From an uncultured Prevotellaceae bacterium (GTDB lineage: Bacteria > Bacteroidota > Bacteroidia > Bacteroidales > Bacteroidaceae), in contig CAMWSK010000002.1 in NCBI GenBank assembly GCA_947176895.1, positions 88,423 to 152,422 of the forward strand: 64,000 nt of DNA, written 5' to 3'. This document shows positions 34,642 to 43,833 of this stretch, piece after piece. Both the position numbers and the translations under genes were made by a program. How positions within the stretch are numbered: the stretch's first letter is position 1; every line of letters starts with the position of its first letter. A model generated the notes under the pieces. It made no database searches, was not told where the DNA came from, and saw nothing but the letters and a program-made list of their open reading frames with translations.

Positions 34642-37600
34642 ATGTTGAACAGGATAATCAGATTTTCACTGCAAAACCGCCTGCTTGTATTGCTGGGTGC
34701 CGTGCTGCTCGTTGTAGGCGGCTTATATACGGCCCATAATACCGAGGTTGATGTTTTTCCGGACCTCAACGCTCCAACGGTTGTCGTCATGACGGAAGCC
34801 AACGGAATGGCGGCAGAGGAGGTGGAGCAGCTGGTCACCTTTCCCATCGAGACCTCCGTGAACGGAGCCACCGGAGTGCGCAGGGTACGGTCATCGTCCA
34901 CCAACGGCTTTTCCGTTGTCTGGGTGGAGTTTGAGTGGGACACGGATATTTATCGTGCCCGCCAGATTGTTTCTGAAAAATTGGCGACCGTCAATGACGC
35001 GTTGCCGGACAATATCGGGCGGCCTGTGCTGGGTCCGCAATCTTCTATTCTGGGGGAGGTCCTGATTGTCGGCCTTACCTCCGACAGCACCTCCCTGCGG
35101 GATTTGCGGACCTTGGCCGACTGGACAATCCGCCCCCGTCTGTTATCAACGGGGGGAGTGGCACAGGTTTCCGTGATTGGCGGGGATTTGAAGGAATACC
35201 AGATTCTCGTCAACCCCGACAAGATGAAGCACTACGGTATCAGTCTTGCCGATGTGATGGCGGTGACAAGAGGAATGAACCGAAGCACCAACGGGGGTGT
35301 GATTTATGAATATGGAAATGAGTACATCCTGCGCGGAGTCGTTTCTTCCGATGCGATAAAACGTATTTCCACGTCGATTGTCAAAGCGGCTGACGACAAC
35401 CGCGTGACATTGGCAGACATCGCCGAAATCAGAATGGGGGCGGAAAGCCCCAAGCTGGGAGTAGCTTCGGAAAAAGGCAAGCCGGCCGTGTTGCTTACCG
35501 TGACCAAACAGCCGAATACGGGAACCATTGAATTAACCCGGAAATTGGAAGATGCCATTGCCGATCTGCAGAAAAACATCCCCGGCGACGTACACATATC
35601 AACCGACATCTTCCGTCAATCCCGCTTCATCGAGGGGGCAATAGACAATGTGAAAGACTCTCTTTTTGAAGGAGCCTTATTTGTCGTCATCATTCTTTTC
35701 CTGTTTTTGGCAAACATCCGCACCACGGTCATTTCACTGGTAACCATTCCGCTGGCCCTGCTGGTGTCATTGCTTGTATTGCACCACCTCGGGCTGAGCA
35801 TCAACACGATGAGTCTGGGAGGTATGGCCATAGCCATCGGCTCCTTGGTGGATGACGCCATCGTAGATGTGGAAAACGTATGGAAGAGACTGCGGGAAAA
35901 CAAGCTGTTACCCGAAGACGAACGCAAACCCGTGTTGCATGTGGTGTATGAGGCTTCGAAAGAAGTGCGTATGCCGATTCTCAACTCTACATTGATTGTC
36001 ATTGTGAGTTTCATGCCCCTGTTCTTCCTGAGCGGTATGGAGGGGCGTATGCTGATTCCGCTCGGCATTGCGTTTATCGTAGCGCTGTTTGCATCAACGG
36101 CTGTCGCATTGACCCTAACTCCCGTATTATGCAGCTATCTGTTGAGCGGAAAAGCGGCAGACAAAGGTTTGGCCAAAGAGGCTTTCCTTGCCGTATGGCT
36201 CAAACGGTATTACCATAAAGCCTTGCTTGGGGCATTGGAGCATAAAAAAACGATTGTCCTCGGGACAGCCATGCTGTTTACGGCAACGCTCGGAATCTTC
36301 TTCACATTGGGGCACAGCTTCCTGCCGCCGTTCAACGAGGGCTCGTTCACCATCAACGTCAGCTCCCTGCCGGGCATTTCCCTGGAAGAGTCCGACAAAA
36401 TCGGGCGTCAGGCAGAAGAACTTCTGCTTACCATTCCCGAAATCAAGACGGTGGCACGAAAAACCGGACGGGCCGAGCTTGACGAACATGCCTTGGGAGT
36501 CAATACGTCAGAGATAGAGGCTCCATTTCAATTGAACGGTCGGACTTATCGGGATATATTGAATGATGTGCGGCAGAAGCTATCGGTTATTGTTGGAGCC
36601 AACATCGAAATAGGACAACCCATCAGCCATCGTATCGACGCCATGCTGAGCGGTACGAAAGCAAGCATTGCCATCAAGCTGTTCGGCGACGACCTGAACA
36701 AGATGTATCTGCTGGGCAATCAGATTAAAGACGCCATTCAGTCCGTGGAGGGCATTGCCGACCTGAATGTGGAACAGCAAATCGAACGTCCGGAATTGAA
36801 AATCACGCCAAAACCGGAAATGCTTTCGCGCTATGGCATATCGGAACCGGAATTTAACGAATTTGTGACCGTGATGATGGCCGGGGAGACCGTATCACAG
36901 GTGTATGAGGGCAACAAGAAGTTCAACTTGACCGTCAGAGCGGACGACAACAGCCGCCGGACCATCGAGGATATTCGCAGAATGCTCATCGACACCCCTG
37001 CGGGCCTGAAGATTCCATTGGCGAATGTGGCCGACATCGTTTCAGCCGCCGGCCCGAATACCATCAACAGAGAGAATGTAAAACGAAAAATCGTTATTTC
37101 AGCCAATACGAGCGGACGGGACCTTCGCAGTGTGGTGAACGACATTCAAGCCCGTGTCGACAAAAACATTCCATTGCCGGAGGGCTATCACATTGAGTAC
37201 GGCGGGCAGTTCGAAAGCGAGCAAGCCGCCAGCCGTATATTGCTGCTCGCGTCGGCAATCAGCATTGTCCTTATCTATCTGTTGCTGTACATGCAGTTCA
37301 GAAACGCCCTTGAAAGCAGCGTGATTATGCTGAACCTGCCGTTTGCCCTCATTGGCGGCGTACTTGTGCTTTGGCTTACGACCGGCGAAACAAGCATCCC
37401 CGCAATCATCGGATTCATCTCACTGTTCGGCATCGCCACCCGAAACGGAATGCTGTTGATAACAAGATACAACCATCTGCGGGAGGAGGAAGGGCTGCCT
37501 GTGCACGAGTGCATCATAAAAGGTTCCTTAGACCGGTTAAGCCCCATTCTCATGACGGCTCTGACTTCAGCGTTGGCATTGTTCCCGCTTGCCCTCCGGG

Positions 37601-37755
37601 GTGATTTGCCGGGAAACGAGATACAAAGCCCGATGGCTACGGTTATTCTGGGCGGATTGCTGACATCAACACTTCTGAATGCGTTCATTCTGCCGCTTGT
37701 TTACGAGTGGATGCACCGGAATGAAAAGAAACAAACAAAAGACACCCGATTATGA
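34642..37755 (+). CDS. Heavy-metal efflux RND pump (CzcA/CusA family)
   Basis: 1037 residues, inner-membrane proton-driven exporter. The RND pattern is clear: first helix, then a large periplasmic loop, helices around 340-500, a second loop and six final helices. The proton-relay region in helix 4 reads SLVDDAIVDVEN (Asp404, Asp405), the variant found in heavy-metal exporters of less defined substrate, not the DFG..DGA form of CzcA itself, so the ion cannot be named. GVRRVRSSSTNGFSVVWVEFEWDTDIYRARQIVSEKL and LRDLRTLADWTIRPRL are typical heavy-metal RND porter segments. It starts 13 bases after the adaptor and overlaps the channel gene by 4. Confidence 0.93.
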   Translation: MLNRIIRFSLQNRLLVLLGAVLLVVGGLYTAHNTEVDVFPDLNAPTVVVMTEANGMAAEEVEQLVTFPIETSVNGATGVRRVRSSSTNGFSVVWVEFEWDTDIYRARQIVSEKLATVNDALPDNIGRPVLGPQSSILGEVLIVGLTSDSTSLRDLRTLADWTIRPRLLSTGGVAQVSVIGGDLKEYQILVNPDKMKHYGISLADVMAVTRGMNRSTNGGVIYEYGNEYILRGVVSSDAIKRISTSIVKAADDNRVTLADIAEIRMGAESPKLGVASEKGKPAVLLTVTKQPNTGTIELTRKLEDAIADLQKNIPGDVHISTDIFRQSRFIEGAIDNVKDSLFEGALFVVIILFLFLANIRTTVISLVTIPLALLVSLLVLHHLGLSINTMSLGGMAIAIGSLVDDAIVDVENVWKRLRENKLLPEDERKPVLHVVYEASKEVRMPILNSTLIVIVSFMPLFFLSGMEGRMLIPLGIAFIVALFASTAVALTLTPVLCSYLLSGKAADKGLAKEAFLAVWLKRYYHKALLGALEHKKTIVLGTAMLFTATLGIFFTLGHSFLPPFNEGSFTINVSSLPGISLEESDKIGRQAEELLLTIPEIKTVARKTGRAELDEHALGVNTSEIEAPFQLNGRTYRDILNDVRQKLSVIVGANIEIGQPISHRIDAMLSGTKASIAIKLFGDDLNKMYLLGNQIKDAIQSVEGIADLNVEQQIERPELKITPKPEMLSRYGISEPEFNEFVTVMMAGETVSQVYEGNKKFNLTVRADDNSRRTIEDIRRMLIDTPAGLKIPLANVADIVSAAGPNTINRENVKRKIVISANTSGRDLRSVVNDIQARVDKNIPLPEGYHIEYGGQFESEQAASRILLLASAISIVLIYLLLYMQFRNALESSVIMLNLPFALIGGVLVLWLTTGETSIPAIIGFISLFGIATRNGMLLITRYNHLREEEGLPVHECIIKGSLDRLSPILMTALTSALALFPLALRGDLPGNEIQSPMATVILGGLLTSTLLNAFILPLVYEWMHRNEKKQTKDTRL

Positions 37756-38924
37756 AAACTCTATATTTGACAATACTTCTTTCCATCCCCTCTGTTGCGG
37801 CACATGCCCGGGATATAGACTCCGTCCTTCAGGAAATCGAACGCAACAATCTCGAACTGCAGGCACTGCGCAGCTACAACCGTGCATCCGCGTTTGAGAT
37901 TAAGGATCAGAACAGCCTTGAGTCCCTTTCTTTGGAATACAGTCCGTTTTTCAGAAGCGGAGTTTCCGGTATGGCCAGCTCGGAACTTGTCGTATCGCAA
38001 GAGTTTGATTTTCCCACGCTGTATATAGCCCGTCAAAAAGCGGGAAAGCTTCAGCAAAACGCACTTGACCTGGAGTACAAGTCTTTACGAAGAGACCTTC
38101 TTTATGCCGGACAACAGAAGTGCCTGGACTTGATTCTGCTGAACCGGCTCCAAGAGGTTCTGGAGGAGCGCATGAAGAATGCCGACGAATTGCTGGCCTT
38201 GTTTGAAAAAAGATTCAAGGAAGGTGATGCCACCGCGCTTGACCTGAACAAGATAAGGATGGAACAAATGGACCTGCAGACAGAAATACTGCAAAACGAA
38301 ACGTCCCGGCAGAAGATTGTGCAAGAACTGTCCGTCCTGAATGGCAATCAACCGCTGTCATTGGATTCCATCTCATATCCCGAGACAGGGGCGGAACTTG
38401 AGTTATCCGGCCTGAGAAACGAAATTGCGCAAAGCGATGCCGGGATTCAGGCCGCAGAAGCATCGGTTGCGGCATCCGCACAGGAGATGCAGATTGCAAA
38501 GCAAAGCCGGCTGCCCGGATTGGCTGTGGGATATCGCCGCAACACAGAGATGGCCGAGCAGAGCAACGGATTTCTAATAGGTGTTTCCATCCCCATATTC
38601 TCAAACGGCAACAAGGTCAAGGCGGCCAAGCACAAACAGATTGCGGCACAACAATACCTGGAGCATACCCGGTTGCAGGTCGCGAAAGAAGCGGATTCGC
38701 AGATTCAGGAACTGCAACGACTGAGCCAAGCCCTTCGGATATACGACCCGGCTTTGATAAGCCGGTCACTTGAGCTGCTCAAAAAAGCCGTTGTGGCGGG
38801 AGAGATGTCTTTGATTGACTATTATATGGAAGCCGACAAGGTGTATTTAAAACGGCAGACCTACCTGTCCGTAGAGAATCAATACCAGAGCCTTTGGGCT
38901 ACGCTTCACAAAAACAGGTTATAG
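37752..38924 (+). CDS. Outer-membrane efflux channel, TolC/CzcC family
   Basis: 390 residues with a signal peptide ending near residue 20 (VAAHAR). Long amphipathic helices typical of TolC-like channels follow, in two related halves: VLQEIERNNLELQALRSYNRASAFEIKDQNSLESLSLEYSPF-type opening, then LEERMKNADELLALFEKRFKEGDATALDLNKIRME (first half), and KQSRLPGLAVGYRRNTEM to LLKKAVVAGEMSLIDYYMEADKVYLKRQTYLSVENQ (second half). It is about 50 residues shorter than the multidrug-pump TolC in this window. It overlaps the pump gene by 4 bases (ATGA) and completes the metal exporter. Confidence 0.9.
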   Translation: MKTLYLTILLSIPSVAAHARDIDSVLQEIERNNLELQALRSYNRASAFEIKDQNSLESLSLEYSPFFRSGVSGMASSELVVSQEFDFPTLYIARQKAGKLQQNALDLEYKSLRRDLLYAGQQKCLDLILLNRLQEVLEERMKNADELLALFEKRFKEGDATALDLNKIRMEQMDLQTEILQNETSRQKIVQELSVLNGNQPLSLDSISYPETGAELELSGLRNEIAQSDAGIQAAEASVAASAQEMQIAKQSRLPGLAVGYRRNTEMAEQSNGFLIGVSIPIFSNGNKVKAAKHKQIAAQQYLEHTRLQVAKEADSQIQELQRLSQALRIYDPALISRSLELLKKAVVAGEMSLIDYYMEADKVYLKRQTYLSVENQYQSLWATLHKNRL

Positions 38925-38964
38925 CAAGCCGGACCGGAAGAAGGTTAACAGCTTGCCGCCCCCC

Positions 38965-39672
38965 TTATTTCATGCATGCCCGCCACAGGCTTTGACGGGC
39001 CTCGGGGTTAAGCTGCTCGAGATGGGACAAGAGGGCCTTCATCCGGGCGCGGGAGGAGGCTTGCTCCCAGGGGCAGCGCTTCAGCTGGGGCGGAAAGCCC
39101 TCCAAGAGAGCCAGACGCTCCAGATCACACTCGTCCACCAAAGCAAGGGGACGGATGAGCGTCATGGGAAACTTGTCCATGGGCATCTTCGGACGCATGG
39201 TGCCGGTGCTGCCCTCGAACACCAGGTTCATGAGGAAGGTCTGCAGGATGTCGTCGCGGTGATGGCCCAGGGCAATCTTGTTGCACTGCTGCTCCCGAGC
39301 CACACGGAACAGGGTCTTCCGGCGTTCCCACGAACACAGAAAACAGGTGGACTTGCGCCCCTCGGGGTCGGGCTCCACACAGATGGACGTATGCAGGAGG
39401 GGCACGCCGCACTGCGCGGCATACCCCTCCAAGTAGTTGTTGTCGGTAAGATATTGGCCGGACTCGTTCTCCACATGCACGGCCACCACGCTGAAGCAGG
39501 GACGGAAGATGCGGCTCTGCTCGGCCAGCAGGCGCAGGAGCACCAGCGAGTCCTTGCCTCCGCTCAGTCCCACAAGGATGCGGTCGCCGTCCTCGATAAG
39601 TCCGAACTGCGTCACACCGCGGCGGAAGCGTTGGCGGATGCGGTGCCGGAGTTGTTCCTGCTCGGTTCTCAA
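38965..39672 (-). CDS. ttcA: tRNA 2-thiocytidine biosynthesis protein TtcA-like
   Basis: About 235 residues. I place the start at a TTG (39672-39670) that overlaps the rnfA stop by 3 bases (TTGA), because no ATG exists in frame before the catalytic core. The PP-loop ATPase motif is LVGLSGGKDSLVLL; STCFLCSWERRK carries the CxxC pair and LKRCPWEQ a third Cys, the ligands expected for the 4Fe-4S cluster; GHHRDDILQTFLMN is the TtcA signature. It adds sulphur to cytidine 32 of tRNAs. Its place as last gene of the Rnf operon is fitting for an iron-sulphur enzyme that needs low-potential electrons, though that link is inference. Confidence 0.85.
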   Translation of the reverse strand: MRTEQEQLRHRIRQRFRRGVTQFGLIEDGDRILVGLSGGKDSLVLLRLLAEQSRIFRPCFSVVAVHVENESGQYLTDNNYLEGYAAQCGVPLLHTSICVEPDPEGRKSTCFLCSWERRKTLFRVAREQQCNKIALGHHRDDILQTFLMNLVFEGSTGTMRPKMPMDKFPMTLIRPLALVDECDLERLALLEGFPPQLKRCPWEQASSRARMKALLSHLEQLNPEARQSLWRACMK

Positions 39673-40295
39673 TTCAGTCCGAACAGATGGGCCAGACCGT
39701 TGTTCACACCACTGAAGCCCATGAAGGCCATAGCCAGCAGGCCGGCGGTCACCAGCGCGATGCTCATGCCCTGCATGCCCTTGGGGATGTTCATCATGGC
39801 CAGCTGTTCGCGGATGGCGGCGAACACCACCAGCGCCAGGCCGAAGCCCAGGGCCGTGCTGAGGGCGAACCATACGCCGGTAAGCAGTCCGGCGGTCTCG
39901 ATGCCCGTGTGGTCATAAGTGCCGTCGGCCACCAGGATGGCCACACCCAGGATGCAGCAGTTGGTGGTGATGAGGGGAAGGAACACGCCCAGCGCCTGAT
40001 AGAGCGCGGGGCTCACCTTCTTCAATATAATCTCCACCATCTGCACCAGGGCGGCGATGACCAGGATGAAGGCGATGGTCTGCAGATACTCCAGGCCGAA
40101 GGGCACAAGCACATGGGCCTGTATCAGATAGGTCACCAGCGTGGCCAGGGTAAGCACGAAGGCCACGGCGGCACTCATGCCCACGGCGGTCTCCACCTTC
40201 TTGCTCACGCCCAGGAAGGGGCAGATGCCCAGGAACTGGCTCAGCACCACATTGTTTACAAAGATGGCGGTTATGAATATCAGGATGTATGCCAT
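39669..40295 (-). CDS. rnfA: Rnf complex subunit A
   Basis: 208 residues, integral inner-membrane protein with about six helices. NNVVLSQFLGICPFLGVSKK and LGVFLPLITTNCCILGVAIL are the conserved inverted-repeat core shared by RnfA and RnfE; the cysteines in these segments ligate an iron-sulphur cluster between the subunits. The C-terminal SGVNNGLAHLFGLN extends past the usual end of about 193 residues. It starts 3 bases after rnfE and overlaps ttcA. Confidence 0.96.
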   Translation of the reverse strand: MAYILIFITAIFVNNVVLSQFLGICPFLGVSKKVETAVGMSAAVAFVLTLATLVTYLIQAHVLVPFGLEYLQTIAFILVIAALVQMVEIILKKVSPALYQALGVFLPLITTNCCILGVAILVADGTYDHTGIETAGLLTGVWFALSTALGFGLALVVFAAIREQLAMMNIPKGMQGMSIALVTAGLLAMAFMGFSGVNNGLAHLFGLN

Positions 40296-40298
40296 GGC

Positions 40299-40883
40299 TT
40301 AATTCTTCTTTAGTTTGTTTACGATAGCGATGAGGTAGCCCAAAGCGATGAAGGCACCGGGAGCCAGCACGAACAGCAGGGCACCGTAGGTCTCGGGGAA
40401 GAGGGCCACATCGAACACACGTCCGGTGCCCAGCAGCTCACGCACGGCACCCAGCAGGGTGAGGGCCAGGGTGAAGCCGATGCCGATGCCCAGTCCGTCG
40501 AAGATACTATCCAGCGGATTGTTCTTGGCGGCGAAAGCCTCGGCACGTCCCAGAATGATGCAGTTCACCACAATCAGGGGGATGAACAGGCCCAGGCTCT
40601 TGTCCACCTCGGGCGCATACGCCTTGATGAGCATCTGCAGGATGGTGACCAGCGAGGCGATGACCACCACGAAGGCGGGGATGCGCACCATGTTGGGCAC
40701 GATGTCTTTAATCAACGAGATGATGAAATTGCTGAACACCAGCACCACCATGGTGGCCAGACCCATCGACATGCCGTTGATGGCGCTGGAGGTGGTGCCC
40801 AGTGTGGGACACATGCCCAGCAAAAGGACGAACGTGGGATTCTCCTTCACCACGCCGTTGAGGAATATTCTTAATGCTTTCAT
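40299..40883 (-). CDS. rnfE: Rnf complex subunit E
   Basis: 194 residues, six membrane helices. NPTFVLLLGMCPTLGTTSSAINGMSMG and LGLFIPLIVVNCIILGRAEAFA are the RnfE counterparts of the RnfA core, with the paired cysteines. Forms the membrane centre of the ferredoxin:NAD oxidoreductase together with RnfA. It lies 18 bases after rnfG. Confidence 0.96.
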   Translation of the reverse strand: MKALRIFLNGVVKENPTFVLLLGMCPTLGTTSSAINGMSMGLATMVVLVFSNFIISLIKDIVPNMVRIPAFVVVIASLVTILQMLIKAYAPEVDKSLGLFIPLIVVNCIILGRAEAFAAKNNPLDSIFDGLGIGIGFTLALTLLGAVRELLGTGRVFDVALFPETYGALLFVLAPGAFIALGYLIAIVNKLKKN

Positions 40884-40901
40884 AGATTGTCTGCTGCTGA
40901 T

Positions 40902-41492
40902 TTAGTTCTTGTGAAGGCCGGTGGCCGAGGTGTTGGCGTCGGGCTTGCCCATAGCCGTGGCTGCGGCGTTGTTCACGATGCGCAGGAAGGCGCGGCTGGT
41001 GATGGTGGAGGCGGTGATGGCATCCACGTCGCCCCCGTCCTTGCTGACGGCCAGGTCTCCGGCCCGCTTGCCGATGATGTTGCCTTTCGCGCCGGCCTGG
41101 AACCACGTCTGGGCCTTGGCGCCCAGACCGGGTGTCTCCTTGGTCTCGAGCACCTCATAGCCCAAGATGTTGCCCTCGTAGTCCAGTCCCACGAGTGCCA
41201 CGAGCCTGCCGCCGAAGCCCTTGGGGTCGGAGGCCTTCACGGCCATGCCCTTGTCGGTGTAGTACACCTGCAGGCTCTCGCCGTTGGCATCGGTCAGGGT
41301 CTTCTCTTCGTTCACCTTCACGTCGCCTCCGCCCAGCACTTTCTGTATGCCGGTCTCCAGAGCCTTCTGTTGCTCCTGTTCGATGGTGGGCTTCGTCACC
41401 TGATTCACGTAGGCCAGTGCCGCGCCCATCGCCACGCTGATGAGGGTGAGCACGACGGCCATATTATACCATGTGGATTGTAGTTTCTTCAT
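40902..41492 (-). CDS. rnfG: Rnf complex subunit G (covalent FMN)
   Basis: 196 residues. One N-terminal membrane helix (WYNMAVVLTLISVAMGAALAYVNQVT) is followed by a periplasmic FMN-binding domain. VLETKETPGLGAK and the flavinylation region DAITASTITSRAFLRIVNNA are visible; the Thr in this S/T-x-S/A-T context is the usual covalent FMN attachment site. Residues 30-60 are lysine/glutamate-rich. It passes electrons between RnfD and the cluster in RnfA/RnfE. Confidence 0.95.
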   Translation of the reverse strand: MKKLQSTWYNMAVVLTLISVAMGAALAYVNQVTKPTIEQEQQKALETGIQKVLGGGDVKVNEEKTLTDANGESLQVYYTDKGMAVKASDPKGFGGRLVALVGLDYEGNILGYEVLETKETPGLGAKAQTWFQAGAKGNIIGKRAGDLAVSKDGGDVDAITASTITSRAFLRIVNNAAATAMGKPDANTSATGLHKN

Positions 41493-41498
41493 GACTGC

Positions 41499-42461
41499 TT
41501 ATTTCTTTGTGCCGAAGCGACGGGGTTTGCAATAGGTGTTGATCAGGGGCGTAAAGGCGTTCATGATAAGGATGGCGAAGCTCATGCCCTCGGGATAGGC
41601 ACCCCAGTTGCGGATGACCAGGGTGATGATGCCAATCATCACGCCATAGATTACCTGGCCCCTGGGGGTCATGGGGCTGGTGACATAGTCGGTGGCCATG
41701 AAGCAGGCACCCAGCATCAGTCCGCCCGTGGTGAGCACCGTCAGGGGATTCATATAAGTGGAGGGGTCGGCCACATAAAGCAACCCGGAGAGCACGGCCA
41801 CGGTGCCCAGGATGCTCACGGGGATGTGCCAGGTGATGATGCGTTTCCACAACAGCCAGGCGCAGCCCAGAAGCAGGGCCAGGGCACTCACCTCACCCAG
41901 CGATCCGCCCATGTTGCCCAGGAGCAGGTCGGTGGCGTCGGGCAGATTGTCCAACCGGCCCTGGGAGGCCAGTCCCAAAGGCGTGGCTGCCGTCTGCGCG
42001 TCAAGATAAGAGGTAAGCTGACCGGCCACGGGCCACGAGGTCATCTGTACGGGGAAGCTGATAAGCAGGAACACACGTCCCACCAAGGCAGGGTTGAAGG
42101 GGTTCTGTCCCAGTCCGCCGAACGTCATCTTGCCAACGCCGATGGCCACCAGCGCACCCAGCACGATGAGCCAGAGGGGCAGGTTGGAGGGCAGGTTGAA
42201 ACCCAGCAGCAGGCCGGTGAGGATGGCCGAACCGTCCGTCACGCTGCGCCCGTCGCGCCCAAGGATATACTTGGAGATGAGGAACTCGAAGGCCACGCAG
42301 CTCACCACCGAAGTGGTCAGCACGATGGCGGCTCCCAGTCCGAAGAAGTAGAGGCCGGCCAAAAGGGCGGGGACAAGTGCCACGCACACCCCGTACATAT
42401 TCTTTTCCACGCTGTCGCCGCCATGCACGTGTGGCGACAGGCTGATGATAAATTTACTCAT
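41499..42461 (-). CDS. rnfD: Rnf complex subunit D (covalent FMN)
   Basis: 320 residues with about nine membrane helices. Conserved segments are SPHVHGGDSVEKNMYGVCVALVPALLAG, DGSAILTGLLLGFNLPSNLPLW, GKMTFGGLGQNPFNPALVGRVFLL and LDAQTAATPLG; Thr157 or Thr160 in the last is the expected FMN attachment point. MATDYVTSPMTPRGQVIYG and NPEGMSFAILIMN-like YPEGMSFAILIMNAFTPLI close the protein. It is thought to form the ion path through the membrane. Confidence 0.96.
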   Translation of the reverse strand: MSKFIISLSPHVHGGDSVEKNMYGVCVALVPALLAGLYFFGLGAAIVLTTSVVSCVAFEFLISKYILGRDGRSVTDGSAILTGLLLGFNLPSNLPLWLIVLGALVAIGVGKMTFGGLGQNPFNPALVGRVFLLISFPVQMTSWPVAGQLTSYLDAQTAATPLGLASQGRLDNLPDATDLLLGNMGGSLGEVSALALLLGCAWLLWKRIITWHIPVSILGTVAVLSGLLYVADPSTYMNPLTVLTTGGLMLGACFMATDYVTSPMTPRGQVIYGVMIGIITLVIRNWGAYPEGMSFAILIMNAFTPLINTYCKPRRFGTKK

Positions 42462-42482
42462 TGCTTTTGATTCTTTGGTTGG

Positions 42483-43829
42483 TTAGCGTGCGTTGCGGGC
42501 ACGAATTATTCCCATCACCGTGCTCTTGCCCACGCGCATATGGTCCAGCAAGGGGCGGTGGCTGGGGCAGGTGAACTGGCAGCAGCCGCACTCAAGACAA
42601 CTGGTGATGTCGTTCTTCTCGGCGCCCTCCCAGTCGGCCTTGCCGCTCAGCTTGGCCAACAGATAAGGCTCCAGGCCCATGGGGCAGACGCTCACGCACT
42701 TGGCGCAGCGGATGCAGGCCTGCGGTTCGGCACGGCGTGCCTCTTCCTTCGTCATCAGCAGCAGGCCGCTGGACCCCTTGGTCATAGGCACATCCAGGGA
42801 AAGCAGCGCCTTGCCCATCATGGGACCTCCGCCAATCACCTTGCCCGTGTTCTCGGGCAGGCCGCCACACTCGTCGATGAGCTGGCTGAAGGGTGTGCCC
42901 AGGCGGGCCAACAGGTTCGAGGGACGGGCCAGCTGCTTGCCCGTGACCGTGATGACGCGGTCGATGAGGGGCTTGTTCTTCATCACGGCCTGATAGATGG
43001 CAAAGGCCGTGCCCACGTTCTGCACCACGGCCCCCACGTTGATGGGGATGGCGGGAGGCGCAGGCACCTCGCGGCCTATGACGGCCTCTATCAGCTGTTT
43101 CTCGCCGCCCTGGGGATACTTCATCTGCAGGGGCATCACCTTTATCCGGCTGTCGATGGCCTGCGCACGCTCGGTCATCAGCCGGATGGCGTCGGGCTTG
43201 TTGCGCTCGATGCCGATGAACGCCTTGCTCACGCCCACGGCCTTCATGATAAGCTGCACACCCACCAGGATTTCATCGGGGTGCTCCAGCATCAGGCGGT
43301 GGTCGGCCGTGAGGTAAGGCTCACACTCCACAGCGTTGATAATCACATATTCGGCCTTGCAGCCCGGCGGGGGCGTCAGCTTCACGTGGCAGGGGAACGT
43401 GGCGCCGCCCATGCCCACGATGCCGGCCTCCTTCACCTTCTGCACGATGGCGGGGGCATCCAGCTCGGGACGGTCCTCCATCCGCACCAGTGCGGGCGAA
43501 CGGTCGATGCTCTCTTCCCACTCGTCGCCCTCCACGTCCACGATGACGGCCTGGCGGCAGGTGCCCGAAGCGTCCAACACATGGTCTATCTTGCTCACCT
43601 TGCCGCTCACGCTGCTATACACGGGGGCACTGACAAAGCCGCCGGCCTCGGCCAGCAGCGTGCCCACCTTCACCTCGTCGCCCTTGGCCACCACGGGCTT
43701 GGCGGGCGCACCGATGTGCTGAAACATGCTGAACACGGCCTGCTTGGGCAGCCCCGCCTCGCGGATGGCACTCGAGGCCGAGAGCTTGTTCTCGTCAGGA
43801 TGCACGCCGCCCTTGGAAAATGTCTTCAT
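42483..43829 (-). CDS. rnfC: Rnf complex subunit C (NADH-binding)
   Basis: 448 residues from the ATG at 43829 (MKTFSKGGVHP), 4 bases after rnfB; the longer frame from 43907 would run back into rnfB and begins with an unlikely Arg/Pro-rich segment. Carries the NADH/FMN site of the complex: GIVGMGGATFPCHVKL, ECEPYLTADHRLM and QNVGTAFAIYQAV. Two 4Fe-4S motifs follow: CIRCAKCVSVCPMGL and CLECGCCQFTCPSHRP. The N-terminal QHIGAPAKPVVAKGDEVKVGTLLAE segment is the lipoyl-like sandwich domain. Confidence 0.96.
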   Translation of the reverse strand: MKTFSKGGVHPDENKLSASSAIREAGLPKQAVFSMFQHIGAPAKPVVAKGDEVKVGTLLAEAGGFVSAPVYSSVSGKVSKIDHVLDASGTCRQAVIVDVEGDEWEESIDRSPALVRMEDRPELDAPAIVQKVKEAGIVGMGGATFPCHVKLTPPPGCKAEYVIINAVECEPYLTADHRLMLEHPDEILVGVQLIMKAVGVSKAFIGIERNKPDAIRLMTERAQAIDSRIKVMPLQMKYPQGGEKQLIEAVIGREVPAPPAIPINVGAVVQNVGTAFAIYQAVMKNKPLIDRVITVTGKQLARPSNLLARLGTPFSQLIDECGGLPENTGKVIGGGPMMGKALLSLDVPMTKGSSGLLLMTKEEARRAEPQACIRCAKCVSVCPMGLEPYLLAKLSGKADWEGAEKNDITSCLECGCCQFTCPSHRPLLDHMRVGKSTVMGIIRARNAR

Positions 43830-43833
43830 GTTC

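Noticed and set aside
38924..38956. GCAAGC/GCTTGC pairing between converging channel and ttcA genes as a terminator
   Set aside because: Only six base pairs with a long loop and no T-run on either side.
38953..39918. 321-residue plus-strand frame opposite ttcA and rnfA
   Set aside because: The minus strand encodes recognisable TtcA and RnfA; this frame has no recognisable motif.
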